DNA of 64,000 bases from NCBI GenBank assembly GCA_963662175.1, contig OY759215.1, positions 12,885,079 to 12,949,078 on the forward strand. Direction: 5' to 3'. The position numbers were made by a program, and so were the translations under genes. Below the pieces are notes generated by a model that had not been told where the DNA came from, made no database searches, and saw only the letters and a program-made list of their open reading frames with translations. Source of the DNA: Aradus depressus (Eukaryota; Arthropoda; Insecta; Hemiptera; Aradidae). Positions 34,061-44,965 of this stretch are shown in pieces (positions within the stretch are counted from its first letter, which is position 1; every line of letters starts with the position of its first letter).

Positions 34061-34255
34061 TTTTTTTTTTTTTTTGGCCTTATGTACGATGCATATTAGC
34101 AATTTATTAGTTATTTACAACATCCATGGCCCCGGGAGGGAGTTCTATCTATGAAATAAAACTCACTCCCGGACGGGATTCGAACCCACAAACCATGGTG
34201 AGACCATGCGACCAAAGCCCTACGCTCTAGCCCGCACGGCCACCATGGCTCCCAA
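34061..34255 (-). mobile_element. SINE-2, tRNA-Ser/Leu-like head, poly(A) tail, 10-bp TSD
   Basis: Minus strand: GGGAGCCATGGTGGCCGTGC (box A-like TGGCCGTGCGGG), a long variable-arm region, and box B GGTTCGAATCC. An unrelated body of about 100 bp follows, then an A run (T run at 34061-34075 on plus). Flanked by AAATTAACTT at 34051-34060 and 34256-34265. The extra length between anticodon region and box B suggests a class II tRNA ancestor (Ser or Leu). Only one copy in the window. Confidence 0.88.
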
Positions 34256-34265
34256 AAATTAACTT

Positions 34266-35003
34266 AAGAACAAATAAATTACAGATACTGATAATGGGAG
34301 TACCTCCCTAAACCTCTGTAATTGTTAGGTTTTAAAAACCAAAAAATATGGGAGAAATGTATCTATGGATAAATACATTATAGTTAGTTGGTTACAGTTA
34401 CTATTTCAGAATGTCCTAACAAGCTAAAAGTGAGGGAGAAGAAGAAAATAATGTTCGATAAGGAGTTTGATTTAATAAACTTGAGAATTCCCCTTTCTGG
34501 ACAAATTACGTACTGCTTCTGTCCATTGTACGACGTGATTGTCTGGAAGGAAGCTACCATTACACTGTTCTTCGATCTTCTGGACAAGAGAAGTAGAGGA
34601 CGAAAAAAAAAAAAAAAAGCTTTCAAAAGAAGCAATACAAGGGAGTGCAAGTCCGAAGAAAAAAAGTTAAACTAAAAGTAATTTAATTTGAAAAGAGAAA
34701 GAAGGTTGGGAGTACAGTGTCTTCTTCTGTTGTAACCAACTGGAAGGAGAACTACTGTTGTAAAGTTAAATTAAAAGGGAACTTTACACGTATCTATCTG
34801 GAGGAATGAAATCTCTATAGGGCTGCTGCTCTCCTTCCTAGAAAAGAAAGAAACATCTAAGAATCTTTCTCTTGAGAGAAATATTCAGTCTGTCTTCACT
34901 TTATTTCTATCTTCCAAGTTTTCATTTATTTTACACAAAACTTTCGAATATTGTATTAGCACGTTCCAGAAGAACGTTCCATGTAGAAATAATATTCTAG
35001 TTA
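34266..35003. other. Stretch with one doubtful open frame
   Basis: The plus-strand frame 34388-34675 (includes ECPNKLKVREKKKIMFDKEF and a basic C-terminus rich in Lys/Arg) is preceded by an acceptor-like CTATTTCAG. It has an overlapping antisense frame and no family, so I do not call it a gene. Confidence 0.3.
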
Positions 35004-35836
35004 TTATGACTCATGCACAGGCTTTTTTTTTTGCCCCTTCTTTAAGACATTTTGACGACGAGGGTCATGGATGCAGGTCTCTGGGGATCCTAGCGGGCTA
35101 ATTTGGATAGGCGCAGATTAATAATAATAAAGGTCGAGAGATATACGGAATAGAAAGGACAAAATGAAGAAAAGTTTGTTTTATAATTTAGGTAGGAGGT
35201 TTGTGAAGTGCAAAAAATGAAATAGCTGGGTAATTTGGGAGCTATTGATAGATAGAATTTCGGAAATATCCATCGCAAGGTTGAAATTTTCACGCTGGGG
35301 ACTATATGCTATGTATTCAGTTAGAATGTGTCTGACAGACAGTCCTACCCCGCAGGACTGACACAGAGGAGGGGGTTCCCGACCCATCAGATATCCATGG
35401 GTCAGCCTGCTCTGCCCTCTACGTAACCGAGTTAAAATTACTTATTCTTTCCTTTTTTCTCTTATTGAAGTGTTCCGGCCTCGAGTGGAGATTCTGATGG
35501 TCCTTAGTTTATTATCGGTCATACCGAGCCACCGAATCTGCCATTTGATCCAACTCTTTCCTTGACGTAAACAACGAAGTCACTTACAGGGACTTCAGAT
35601 GTGGGTAGTCTTTCTAGTATGGCGCGCTCAGGCTTTAACTATGAGGTTATATCGCCTACTACCAGAGCGCTCTTTCGTCACTCTGGTGGACATATCTACT
35701 GTGCGAGTCCTAAATTTTGCCTACCCTAAATTTTTATTCATCTAGGGCAGGGCTCTTTAACGAGTACATGACATTGTACAGGCTCGAGACCATCGCTCAA
35801 CGTCCCATCCAAAGGACGGCGTGCTTAAGTTTTATA
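35004..35836 (-). mobile_element. SINE-1 copy split by a LINE insertion
   Basis: The SINE 3' end (minus) lies at 35004-35025 and the remainder at 35629-35836. The two parts rejoin at the duplicated CAGGCTTT (35018-35025 and 35629-35636). The body motifs AGAGCGCTCTGGTAGTAGGC and GACGGCGTGC are on the right side. The tRNA head is missing beyond GTGCTTAAG. Confidence 0.85.
35026..35628 (-). pseudogene. 5'-truncated non-LTR retrotransposon C-terminus inserted in a SINE
   Basis: Minus strand, 603 bp, ending in an A run (T run 35023-35032 on plus) and flanked by an 8-bp duplication. It encodes WIKWQIRWLGMTDNKLRTIR, one in-frame stop, then VILTRLRRGQSRLTHGYLMG and PPLCQSCGVGLSVRHILTEY. The block 'LTRLR.G..RLTHGYLM ... 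P.C..CG..L.V.HIL.E' is the zinc-knuckle region downstream of RNase H in I/R1/jockey-type elements. Non-functional. Confidence 0.85.
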
Positions 35837-36991
35837 TAATTATACATATATACATTTTTAATGTGTAGCGATGTTTCTTTATAAAGTAAGGTGAATGAAG
35901 TGATTGCCGTCCTGTTCAAAAACTGTTATTTTACCCAGTTGAAGAAAAATATTAGGGGATGGTGGTGTTCGGTTAACTTCTTCACACCAGTTTACGAAAG
36001 ACTTTCTGAAGACAATGAATTTATAATAAAGAAGCATCTTGTAACATCGCTACTGATCAAACATTTTTGTATATATATAATATATAAATATATTCTTAAT
36101 TCTACAAGGATGCCATATGGCCTATATTAGAACCGTGCTTATAAGGTCGCTCATGTGTAAAATTTATGAAAATTCTACCAGCCGTTGAAGGCTGGCAATG
36201 ATTTTATGATTGAGTCCCTACAACCCGTCTCCCTTTTAAAGTTTTGAGATGCCATATGGTCTATTTCAAAGTACGGTCCTACTTAGAATAAAGTGAACAT
36301 TTTGTGACGATTTTTAACATTTAGGAAACTTCTAGGAAACTCTTCCAATTTCTAAGCTAAGTGTTTAACCAAGTGTAAAGTGATCTTCTTTTTACACTAT
36401 TTTTGCATCTAACGATTCTCTATTATGAATTTTGGAATGCTTTCATAAGGTACTTTTTATTTCAATTAATCTTTAATTACTAATTTTTTTTTAACAACAT
36501 TACATACTCTTAAATCCGTTAGAATATCCAGTTGACAAATATCCTTAATTTTAGTTATACCGAATGATCCAGTAAATTTATTTATAGAAACATTTCTTTT
36601 TAAATCTCTTGAGATTCTTTATTTTTGGAATACACTTAAAGAAATAGAATAACAACGCAACTTTATACTTATGATAGTTTAGTATCATTGGTGATTTTAT
36701 TTATATATATATATATTTTCGGGATACATTCTGCTTAAAGCTCTACTTGATATGGAGGAGGCAGATAGATTTGCCAAGGATGGTTCCTGGGAAGCCCCCA
36801 AGCATATTATCTTCTCTGAGAAGGATCACACACCGGCAATATCAAAGCAAATGTGTCGACGAGGCTAAAGGTTGAGCTTGTTAAAAGCTGAGAAATTGAT
36901 CCATGATGTCCATGGAAAGAAGCTATTGCAAACTTCAGACTATTGTCTATCCAGTCTATCCAGACTATTGTCCCTGACTAGTTACTAAAAC
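35837..36991. other. AT-rich stretch, nothing supported
   Basis: The direct repeats TGCCATATGGCCTATATTAG (36110) and GATGCCATATGGTCTATTTC (36250) suggest a decayed dispersed repeat also seen in reverse at 17.87 kb. The open frame at 35891-36130 is not supported. Confidence 0.35.
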
Positions 36992-37428
36992 ATTCTTCGG
37001 ATGGGACGTTAAGTGATAGATGAGAGCCTGTGCGATGTCAGATAACTAGTTGAAGACACCTATCCTACGTAACTAAACCTGGGTAGATAACATAATATGT
37101 TATAAATAATATGTTAATAATACATAATATGTTATATATAATAATACATAATATGTTACATATAATAATACATAATATGTTATACAAAATAATAATAATA
37201 TGTTATATATATATAATAATACATAATATGTTATATATAATAATACATATGTTATACAAAATAATACATAATTTGTTATATATAATAATACATAATATGT
37301 TATATAGTCATATATTATATGACTGTCATTGTAGAGTCGGGCTCACGTCCACCATAGCGACCAAAGAGCGCTCTAATGGCCGTCGATATGGTCTCATATT
37401 TAAAGCCCAGGCATGAGTCACAAAAACA
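36992..37428 (+). mobile_element. SINE-1 copy with AT minisatellite inserted or expanded inside
   Basis: Left part TTCGGATGGGACGTTAAGTG to GTAACTAAACCTGGGTAGAT; then about 235 bp of minisatellite; then GTAGAGTCGGGCTCACGTCC through GCATGAGTCACAAAAACAAC. The head is missing. The break point corresponds to the TTTAGGGTAGGCAAAATTTA segment of intact copies. Confidence 0.85.
37087..37322. repeat. AT minisatellite, about 20-23 bp unit
   Basis: About ten imperfect units of ATAATACATAATATGTTATA. Each unit is itself near-palindromic (ATAATATGTTAT). It lies inside the SINE-1 copy. The open frame translating it as IIHNMLY repeats is not a gene. Confidence 0.9.
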
Positions 37429-39027
37429 ACACAAGTTACATAGAAGAAGACCATCTGTATAAGATGTCTAAGACAAGCCAATTAGACCACCTTTTCGAAG
37501 TCCTGAACGCCACGCCTTACCGAAGATTCTCCATCGGAGTGGATGTCTATCGTAGTTTTCTTCATATTTTCTGAACAGAGAATGGATCAGGAGATTTCTA
37601 GATGACTTTTTTTTATGTTCAGGGTATTCACATCGGCTTGATTAACGAGCTTGCCTTACTCAAGGATTGATTAAAGGCAAAAGACAACCCTTCTTGATCT
37701 GAACCGGAATAATTGAGAAGTGCGTTCAAATTCTTAAATTTTGAGGAGGGGGGAAAATATTTCCATCATATTTCTTCATGTTTCACAGGTTATTGAAGTT
37801 TGAGAAACACTTGATTAAATAAAACCTCTTAAATTTGATCACTAAAAAGAATTTTGGAACCCTCACTGATTAGATATACAAGAAAACTCGTTTGTCCGAA
37901 ATAACTTTGTTGTTGATGTCATGCTTTTCAAGGTCTAACGATTTTTCTTAAATCAATTTTCTTTTCATTTAGAACTGATATTTTCTTATCTATCAGACAG
38001 TTTAGAAGTCATTTTTTCTTCTTCTTCTTCAAATATTTCATTAGAGATGCAATTTCTGAGTCTGCCTCGAACAATCAAATGGTTGATGTGCTGCCGTCAT
38101 ACAACCTGATCCGAAAGATTGGCCCCTTCTTTGGCACTTATTAAGTCCTCTCCTGGTGATGTTAAGGAGCCGGGGGGCCGCAATATCTCAGATAAAACGG
38201 CACAAAGGCCCCCCCTCCTCCTAAATTACATTGGCACCTTTTTCCGGTTAAACGGGAGGGCGGGGTCGGGTCTGAGTCCCCGCTTGATCAGGATTTTATA
38301 GTCTGTAGGGAGAAGGGCTTGGTTTGGTTTGGGTTATTAGGGCTGAAGGGAAGCTTTCGGAAATGAAAAGTAATAAAGGATCCTTAACACTTCAGTTTCC
38401 TCCCTTCACTTTACTGCTTGGCTCTTTTGAGGGATATAATGTTGTATTATTTCATATCAAGCCAAGTGAAAAAACACTAAATCATTTTAACTTCATTCCT
38501 CGTTAAAATATATAAAAATAAATATTAAAATAAAATGAAGGAACTGCTTAAAGGAATACTAGACAAGCGATCTCGTGTTAACCACTAACTGAGTGTCTAC
38601 AAGACAGTTATCTTCAGTTCAGCTCTAGTCTGCTAAGCCCTAACCGAACAATCTCACAATAATACATTTCGAACACAGCTATATCGACATACCATTCTTA
38701 TACGAACTCATACAACATTTACACACAAAAAGTTCACACTTCACCTGAACACATTATTGGAAGCAACGTTGGTCCGGTCATCGTGTAGTCCATCTCGACG
38801 ACTGAATCGTTTTTGGCCGCGTGACCTCCTGCCTGAGGAGCCAAAAATATTTTTGTGTTTCTTATAGAACACGAACCAATCGAGAATGCATTTCCACAGT
38901 GATTCATTTTGTAGCTGACTCATCAATGTGGTGATTAACATTTTGATTTAATTAATTAACTAATTAATTACATTAATCGAAGAAGTTTCCGTTGATATTC
39001 GTTTGCAATATACAGATTTGGATTTAA
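37429..39027. other. Mixed non-coding stretch
   Basis: A GC-richer patch lies at 38095-38300 with no protein-like family. The remainder is AT-rich. The open frames 38119-38301, 38324-38506 and 38741-38941 are unsupported. Confidence 0.35.
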
Positions 39028-39312
39028 AAAAAGTAGTCGGTGAGTCACCGGCAATGTACTTCCCCAGAACGAATTAATCAATTAACGTTTCGCACCTCCT
39101 CCAAAACCAGTCGACCGTTGCGCTAACAGTTGACTTACATAGGAGCTCCTAAATCCTCACACTAAACTTTGTGTCGATAAATTCATCACATCGGCAGTTA
39201 TTAGGGTTTTTGAGTTAAGCCTCCTCCCAAATCCCCCATTCCCCTTTGGACGATTTGGCTGAAAATTGATAGTTGTACTCACGGCTTTTTGTTCAAAATT
39301 TCTTGTCGATAA
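39028..39312 (-). repeat. Family A copy
   Basis: Minus orientation. Begins GTCGGTGAGTCACCGGCAAT, GTACTTCCCCAGAACG, AATTAATCAATTAACG; then AACAGTTGACTTACATAGGA, one ATCGGCAGTTATTAGGG module, and ends in TTGTCGATAATAAATC. The left part of the element is absent. Confidence 0.8.
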
Positions 39313-39561
39313 TAAATCAATCAAAATTCATAAATCTCCCATGTAAGACCATCCAGATGAAATTAGATTAAAGTTGCACTGCTAGAGCTTGGATGAAAGT
39401 GAATGTGTACAAGTTACCTTGTTTCTAACAGTCCAGTGTATCTAGGATGGCACACAGACAGCAGAGATAGATGGAACCCGCAGACAAGAACTCTACAATC
39501 GTAGCTGATTTCAACGACGACTTCTGGCCATTAAAGATAACATGATTCAATCGAAATTGAA

Positions 39562-39774
39562 TTATTCCGTTTCATCAACAAAAAAACTAAACATTTCTTG
39601 TGTCCAAGACCTAATACACCTCCTCTTCAAATATTCATGTACAACACTCTCATAATCCTCTACGTCACCTAAGAAGACGTTAGTCGCCATCTTCCAGAAG
39701 TATGAATCTGTCAAGATGTAAGTATTTGTTGATTTTACCACCTGTTGTTTTTTCCTGAATTGTTCCTCTTGCAT
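39562..39774 (-). CDS. Small open frame, hypothetical
   Basis: A minus-strand frame with an internal ATG in reasonable context (CAAGATGGCG) reads MATNVFLGDVEDYESVVHEY, LKRRCIRSWTQEMFSFFVDE and ends at TAA. Mixed, acidic, protein-like composition but only 43 codons from that ATG. No family and no splice evidence. Could be chance or part of a decayed transposon. Confidence 0.2.
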   Translation of the reverse strand: MQEEQFRKKQQVVKSTNTYILTDSYFWKMATNVFLGDVEDYESVVHEYLKRRCIRSWTQEMFSFFVDETE

Positions 39775-40410
39775 TCTCTTTAATGTAGAATGCTGAAGGT
39801 AAGCAACAATATTGTCAACAATATTGTTAAAGGAAGTTAATTATATAGGATAAAGTATTACTTTATGGAAGTGTACATTTCTCCATGGCTGAGTTGCTTA
39901 GCTTCATGTATCCCACCCTGGAACAATATGATCCTCCAGTGTATAATTTCCATTAAATTAGAGTTTGTTAAAGTTACCGTTTGCCTGGTGGAAGGCTGGA
40001 ATTGGCCGCTGCTCCTCTCATTTCGACAGGAGGTCGCTCTAAAGAAGCCCCACCGATGCCTCCTATATTATGCTAAGGTTTCCCTTTATAATCAATATTG
40101 CACAAACTCTCCCATCCCTGTTTGATTGTTCCTGATTAGTTAGCAGTTAACAGCAGTCAATTAGTTACCCGAACCTTCCTTTAACGAATGTGTCTAGAAA
40201 CAGTTGTCTCTAACAATAGTCAGTTGTCTCTGATCTAACATGCGGCCAACCTGGGCCCCTGTCCTAAAGAACGCCCAGGGCCTTCGTAAAAAAAGTGGAC
40301 AAAACATTTTTTTGAGGAGTTTCGAAGACAATGCAATGGAACCAAAAACCAAGTAACATCGGTTTGAAACGTGAAAACATTGAATGAAAATTATTTCAAA
40401 TAGTTTCTAA
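39775..40410. other. Non-coding stretch, nothing supported
   Basis: The open frame 39865-40125 has no recognisable features. No repeat recognised. Confidence 0.35.
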
Positions 40411-40674
40411 TATATCGTCACCTTAATACTACAACTAGACATCTCGAAATTATTAGTTTTGAGAAAAACGTAAATATATATATTTTTTTAATCAGCCGTT
40501 GTAGAATGACCCAAATTGAACTACTGACATTTTTACGTAAGTTCTTAACATATTTTCTTGGAGTTGTCTACTTCTAGCACAACAAAGATACCTGAAAAAT
40601 ACAAATAATGGTACAATTATTCCATACATGCCGATTTTCGAGTTATCTAGTTGCAGTATTAAGGTGACGATATA
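40411..40674. mobile_element. MITE, 264 bp with about 45-bp terminal inverted repeats, TA-flanked
   Basis: Left end TATATCGTCACCTTAATACT ACAACTAGAC; right end is its reverse complement with a few mismatches (...AAGGTGACGATATA). If the outermost TA pair is the target duplication, the element is TATCGTCACC...GGTGACGATA, consistent with a Tc1/mariner-mobilised MITE. No coding capacity. Confidence 0.88.
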
Positions 40675-40827
40675 GTTCAATATGTTTATCTACATTTGAT
40701 TTGTTTTAAAATTCTCGAAATATATGCGCGCGCGCTCTGTCTGAACACCACGCATGCGTGGTTATTTCTCTCTACTCTTACATCATTTTCAAGAGATAGA
40801 CTAACATCTCTGTTTCTTTTCAACGTA

Positions 40828-40837
40828 TATATAAAGG
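40828..40837 (+). promoter_or_regulatory. TATA-box candidate
   Basis: TATATAAAGG sits in a locally GC-rich, CpG-containing stretch (CGCGCGCGC at 40728, GAGCGCGTCGCTCG downstream). An 86-codon open frame starts soon after (40868-41128, includes SSLRVVVDSVDCMIVFDTRA), but no family is recognised. It could be an LTR or gene core promoter; neither is proven. Confidence 0.3.
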
Positions 40838-41592
40838 ATACGCTCTGAGCGCGTCGCTCGTAAATGCTTGGATATATGTACGCTCGAGAGCTTAGATTAT
40901 TTTACCCAGTTTCCTAAAAATTCTAAATCTGTAAAAGAATCTATGTTTTCTAGCTTACCTTACAGCTCTTTGCGAGTAGTAGTTGATAGTGTCGATTGCA
41001 TGATCGTGTTCGATACTCGTGCCAGTGGTTTACCAACTACTTCCCATGTCCTCCTAACTTCACATTACTCCTCAACTGTGGACCCGGAGGCAGCTGTTCA
41101 TTTCATCATATACTTTGAACACCTCTAACTATCTGTTGTACGTCTTCCTACGAGGCTCTCTCTTCCAAAGGTATGCGAGGATGCCAAGACATAGTTGAGA
41201 TGCCCATTCCATCCGCTCATTGATCTTGTTCGATATAGGCCCGGCTCACATCACCCCGGCCAGCATTTATCAATTAGAGTTCTTCGTATGAAAGGTGTGA
41301 GTAAATGGCTATTGATATGTATATGTAAAAATGATTGTTATAAAAAAAACTTTTTTGAATGAGGTTTAATGAAATTTGAGCCTTGTGTAACGCTGCTTGA
41401 ACAAAGCAAAGAGCGTAGGAAGAAGAAACCTTGTTAGAGCCTGAGAATTATGCATGAGGACTGTTGCAACTCAATCGAACCTAGGACAATGCAGTGGGGG
41501 AAATGAGGATAAATGGCATTTAAAAATATTTGAACAATATAGATCACAACAAAGATAAAAAAATAAAATTAAAGGTTAGCATAAAAGCTATA

Positions 41593-41813
41593 AAAAAATA
41601 TGTGTTGTGGCCATTTTAGGACTTTCTTATACTTGCCACTGTTTTACAGATAATCAACCCACCCCCTCCCCCCTCTCAAATATTTCAAACTGGCATTTCT
41701 AGGTTTATGAAAGTAACGTATTTGAAATGAATTTGAGGGGGGGGGGGAGTGATCTGTAAAACAGTGGTTGGTATAAAAAAAGTTCTCTAATGGCCATATC
41801 ATATACATTTTTT
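41593..41813. mobile_element. MITE with about 90-bp imperfect inverted repeats
   Basis: Left AAATATGTGTTGTGGCCATT, ACTTTCTTATACTTGCCACT, GTTTTACAGAT, C-rich run, CTCAAATATTTCAAA; right is the reverse complement with GTAACGTATTTGAAATGAAT, a G run and ACAGTGGTTGGTATAAAAAA. The loop is short, so nearly the whole element folds back. C/G-run length differs between arms. Confidence 0.82.
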
Positions 41814-41879
41814 TATTTTTTTTAAAGTAAAAACTATCAATAATAATTTTTTTTCTATAAAGCGCGATACAATTAAAAC

Positions 41880-42372
41880 ATTACTTTGAAGAATGTTTCA
41901 AGGAAATTTATTTTGTCATTATTTGTGGCGCACTTATGTCGTATTATTCCCGATAGGACTAACCGTTTGCGGATAAATCAAGGAAACGTCTATAAATATC
42001 TGTTTCAAAACGACATTTCAGGACGGTTTTGGGCATATATCTCGCAAACCGGGCAACCTGCGAAAAATCGTATATCATATTAAATGTGTCTTTCAGTTTT
42101 CTCTACAACTTTTACTCGTAGAAATTATTGATTAGGTCAAAAATATGGTCCGTTTCTTGTAAAATGTCCTTATGCCTCAGAGTAGAGTGGTCTCAATTTT
42201 CGTCCGATTTTTGGCCAAATTCTACAATCGTTTCTGCGTTGGAGCGCTCACAATGTTTAATCACATACACGTGCAGACAGACAACATCAAATAATCTTGA
42301 AAAATATGTTGAAAACTGAATTTCGGGTTTTCGCACGACTATAATACTTCCTTATATTATAATTATAAAAAA
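41880..42372 (-). repeat. Family B copy, long
   Basis: Reverse complement order of the 21.83 kb copy: CGGTTTTGGGCATATATCTC GCAAACC, TTTCTCTACAACTTTTACTC, GATTAGGTC, TTGGAGCGCTCACAATG, TTTTCGCACGACTATAATAC TTCCTTATA. Open frames at 41886-42083 and 42128-42319 are by-products. Confidence 0.75.
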
Positions 42373-43329
42373 GTAAAAAAAATATATATATATATATATA
42401 TATACATGTAGAATATATTTACTTCGTGCGCAAGACATGAATGTTTAGTTCAGGCAGCAATGCAACATCTGTGGCAAAAAGAGGCGGGGAATCAAGGTTT
42501 GCTGCTTTGACGTATATGATCATATGTAGGGTAAATGCCTACAGAGATTGAAAAGAATCTCTTTGATAAACGAAAGAAGCTGAAATGTATTGTCCTGTTA
42601 AAGAGTAAAGAGGCTACATTGAAGGGAGTGATTCTCTTTTGATAGGCACATTGTTCAGAGAGACCAATGGAGTGTGGAAGATTGTCAATAAGAGGCAGGG
42701 CCTGGCCTAGGTGAGGGCGGTTGAGCGGTTGAGGCATGCCTCCTGCGGACCTTCCACCTCCCGAAAGAGAGATAGCCCTCTCCCAGGCTTTGATGGCTCA
42801 TTTTATCCCCCGGATCTGAGCTTTAACTCCCCGTTTAGCTAGTTCATATGCTCCACCGCTCTTAGGCCATAAACAAAGGCCCAGTTTAATAGACGATCCT
42901 TTTGGCTCGCTCTATGGGAAACCCATTTTCCACAACGTTACCCTCCTTCATTCGCCCTCAAAAAGACATATTTTTATTATTTGGAAGGATAAAAAAGCTG
43001 TTATTATTTGAAAGAAAATGGTGTATAAATCAGAAACTTCCTTACGTTATCCTGTTATAACCCACTTCTTTATCTTGTCCCTCCTAAACCTCTTCGTTCT
43101 CTGTTCAATGTACTCATATTTTCAAATTTTTATTTTTTATTTTTGAAGAAAGTGATCTCAATTTCATGTCTCATCTAATTGAGCTATTATATAACTCTCC
43201 TCTCCCATATGGTAGAGCTAGTCTATTGACATTTATCTCTAAGGGTTGGTTGTACACCAAGGGAACACATGTTCACTACTCACTACTTCTTTTTACATCC
43301 CTTTTACAGCTCCTTCATAATATATTATG
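42373..43329. other. Non-coding stretch with TA microsatellite
   Basis: (TA)n at 42381-42402. The remainder has no supported gene; the minus frame 42492-42737 is unsupported. Confidence 0.4.
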
Positions 43330-44060
43330 CTTCAAACAGCAGTGAGTGAAGTGTCCGAGTGGTTTGAAAGTTGGGGCTAAATACTCAACCCATCGAAAAC
43401 GAGGCGAAAGGATTCATGTTGAGTAACTCTATTCCAATCAATGATGTGGAGGTGCTGTGGAAACCTGGGTACAAGAGCGTCAAACACTTGGAAGTGGAGC
43501 AACACCAGCAAGAAGTTGAACGAGACCTACGCACGCCTCTCCATCTTGTATCCGCTTAATAACAGGACTTCCAGGATCAAGACAAGGAGCAGCCTTCTCA
43601 TATACAAGACCATACATATACATATATACACCTAAGCATGCCCGGTCTGGGGGCTACCGTCTGGTAAAAACTTGAAGGGTTCCAGAAGCTGCAAAATAAA
43701 GTTTTACGAGCCATGGTTCCTGTGGAACAATCAGCTTCACGAAGTACTAGACATATTCTATGCTGAAGACCTCATAAAGAAAGTTACCAAGAAGTTTCTA
43801 GATTCCCTAAAAACCGCAGCAGGTCCAGCCTCCAGCCTCAAGACATCCTCCCCTGGAGACAAGTGTTGAAGTTTACTTTTCTCATATTTTACTTTCATCT
43901 TTTATTTTTATCTATTTGTTCACTTTTATAAGCAGTCCCAGATGGTTCTCAAGATGAGGCGACACCAATCTGTTATTGCAAGGTTAGGGGCATACTTAGA
44001 TGACTGAAGGTCCCTAGCGGTCCGATTTAGGTTGGGGACCTAAAAATACAAAAAAAAAAG
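43330..44060 (+). pseudogene. Non-LTR retrotransposon RT fragment, jockey/CR1-like, with A-rich tail
   Basis: In three frames: AVSEVSEWFESWG-stop-ILNPSKT, EAKGFMLSNSIPINDVEVLW KPGYKSVKHL, NETYARLSILYPLNNRTSRI, LLIYKT, ACPVWGLPSGKNLKG, FQKLQNKVLRAMV, WNNQLHEVLDIFYAEDLIKK VTKKFLDSL. This is the thumb region after the catalytic palm of an RT. Several frameshifts and stops; the 5' catalytic part is missing. Then a 3' UTR-like stretch and CTAAAAATACAAAAAAAAAA at 44040-44060. Confidence 0.82.
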
Positions 44061-44084
44061 TTTATCTTGTTTATTAGCTGATGA

Positions 44085-44875
44085 ACTGTGTTATGAACGT
44101 CTCCTGTTCCTGAGCAAGCAGCCTTCAGACCTACCGGCCTACAACTGGGTGACTCAACTCCGGAATATCCTAACCTCTGTAGGCTATTCATGGTTATGGG
44201 CTACTCAGGACCCTGATCTTATTAGCAGGCATAAGAAAAAGATTGTGAGTCGATTTGAAGAAAGGAGCCGCGATAGAGACATTCAGCACATTCTCGAATC
44301 TAACTATAACCTCACATACAAGGATATTTACGGCTACAACGTCTACTTGAGGGCGAACATCGAGAGGACGAGAGTGTTGGCTCAGATACGGGTGTGTGTA
44401 GAGAAAGCCTGGCTAGAGTGACGGTGGGAGGAGTGACCTACCTCTTCAACAGGGAAGACAGCTGTAGTGTCTGCAACGAAGACCGACCGGACGACATCCA
44501 CCACTTCTTCATGGAGTGTCCAGCCTTCAGCCAACTAAGAAAAAAGTACCTGGTAGAAGCACTGAAGATCCCACAACCTCACAAGACCCTTTTCAACATT
44601 GCAAACAACCAAAACCTCAATAATATCATACTATACATAGTCAGGGCGCTAAAAATTAGAGGACATTGAAGTATTTAAATAAAATACCATTTCACTAGAA
44701 GTTTTTTCACTATTTTTTTTTTCATTTGTTAATTAATATTCTATTACTTTGTATTTTATTCTTATTTTCTATTTTCATTTATTTGTACTTTTTTTAACTG
44801 AATAATGTATATATCAGACTGAACCCTGAGCCTAAAAGATGTATTTCCTAAAGGCTAATAAAGAATTGAATTGAA
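44085..44875 (+). pseudogene. 5'-truncated non-LTR element C-terminus with zinc-knuckle, 13-bp TSD
   Basis: Flanked by TATTAGCTGATGA at 44072-44084 and 44876-44888. Encodes YNWVTQLRNILTSVGYSWLW, RFEERSRDRDIQHILESNYN, then after a frameshift near 44390 ARVTVGGVTYLFNREDSCSV and CNEDRPDDIHHFFMECPAFS. The C-x2-C...H-x4-C arrangement is the C-terminal zinc knuckle of several non-LTR clades. It stops at 44669, then a 3' UTR and the terminal AATAAAGAATTGAATTGAA. Inserted 12 bp after the A-tail of the preceding element. Confidence 0.88.
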
Positions 44876-44965
44876 TATTAGCTGATGACAGAAATAGAAA
44901 ATAAAATAAGATAATAAATTATAAAAGAAAGCTATGGGATAAAAAGTGTTTAGACGATTAAGTCT

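Noticed and set aside
34388..34675. 95-codon plus-strand gene
   Set aside because: Overlapping antisense frame of equal length and Lys-rich low complexity from an A run; acceptor-like site alone is not enough.
37111..37416. 101-codon IIHNMLY-repeat protein
   Set aside because: Translation of an AT minisatellite inside a SINE.
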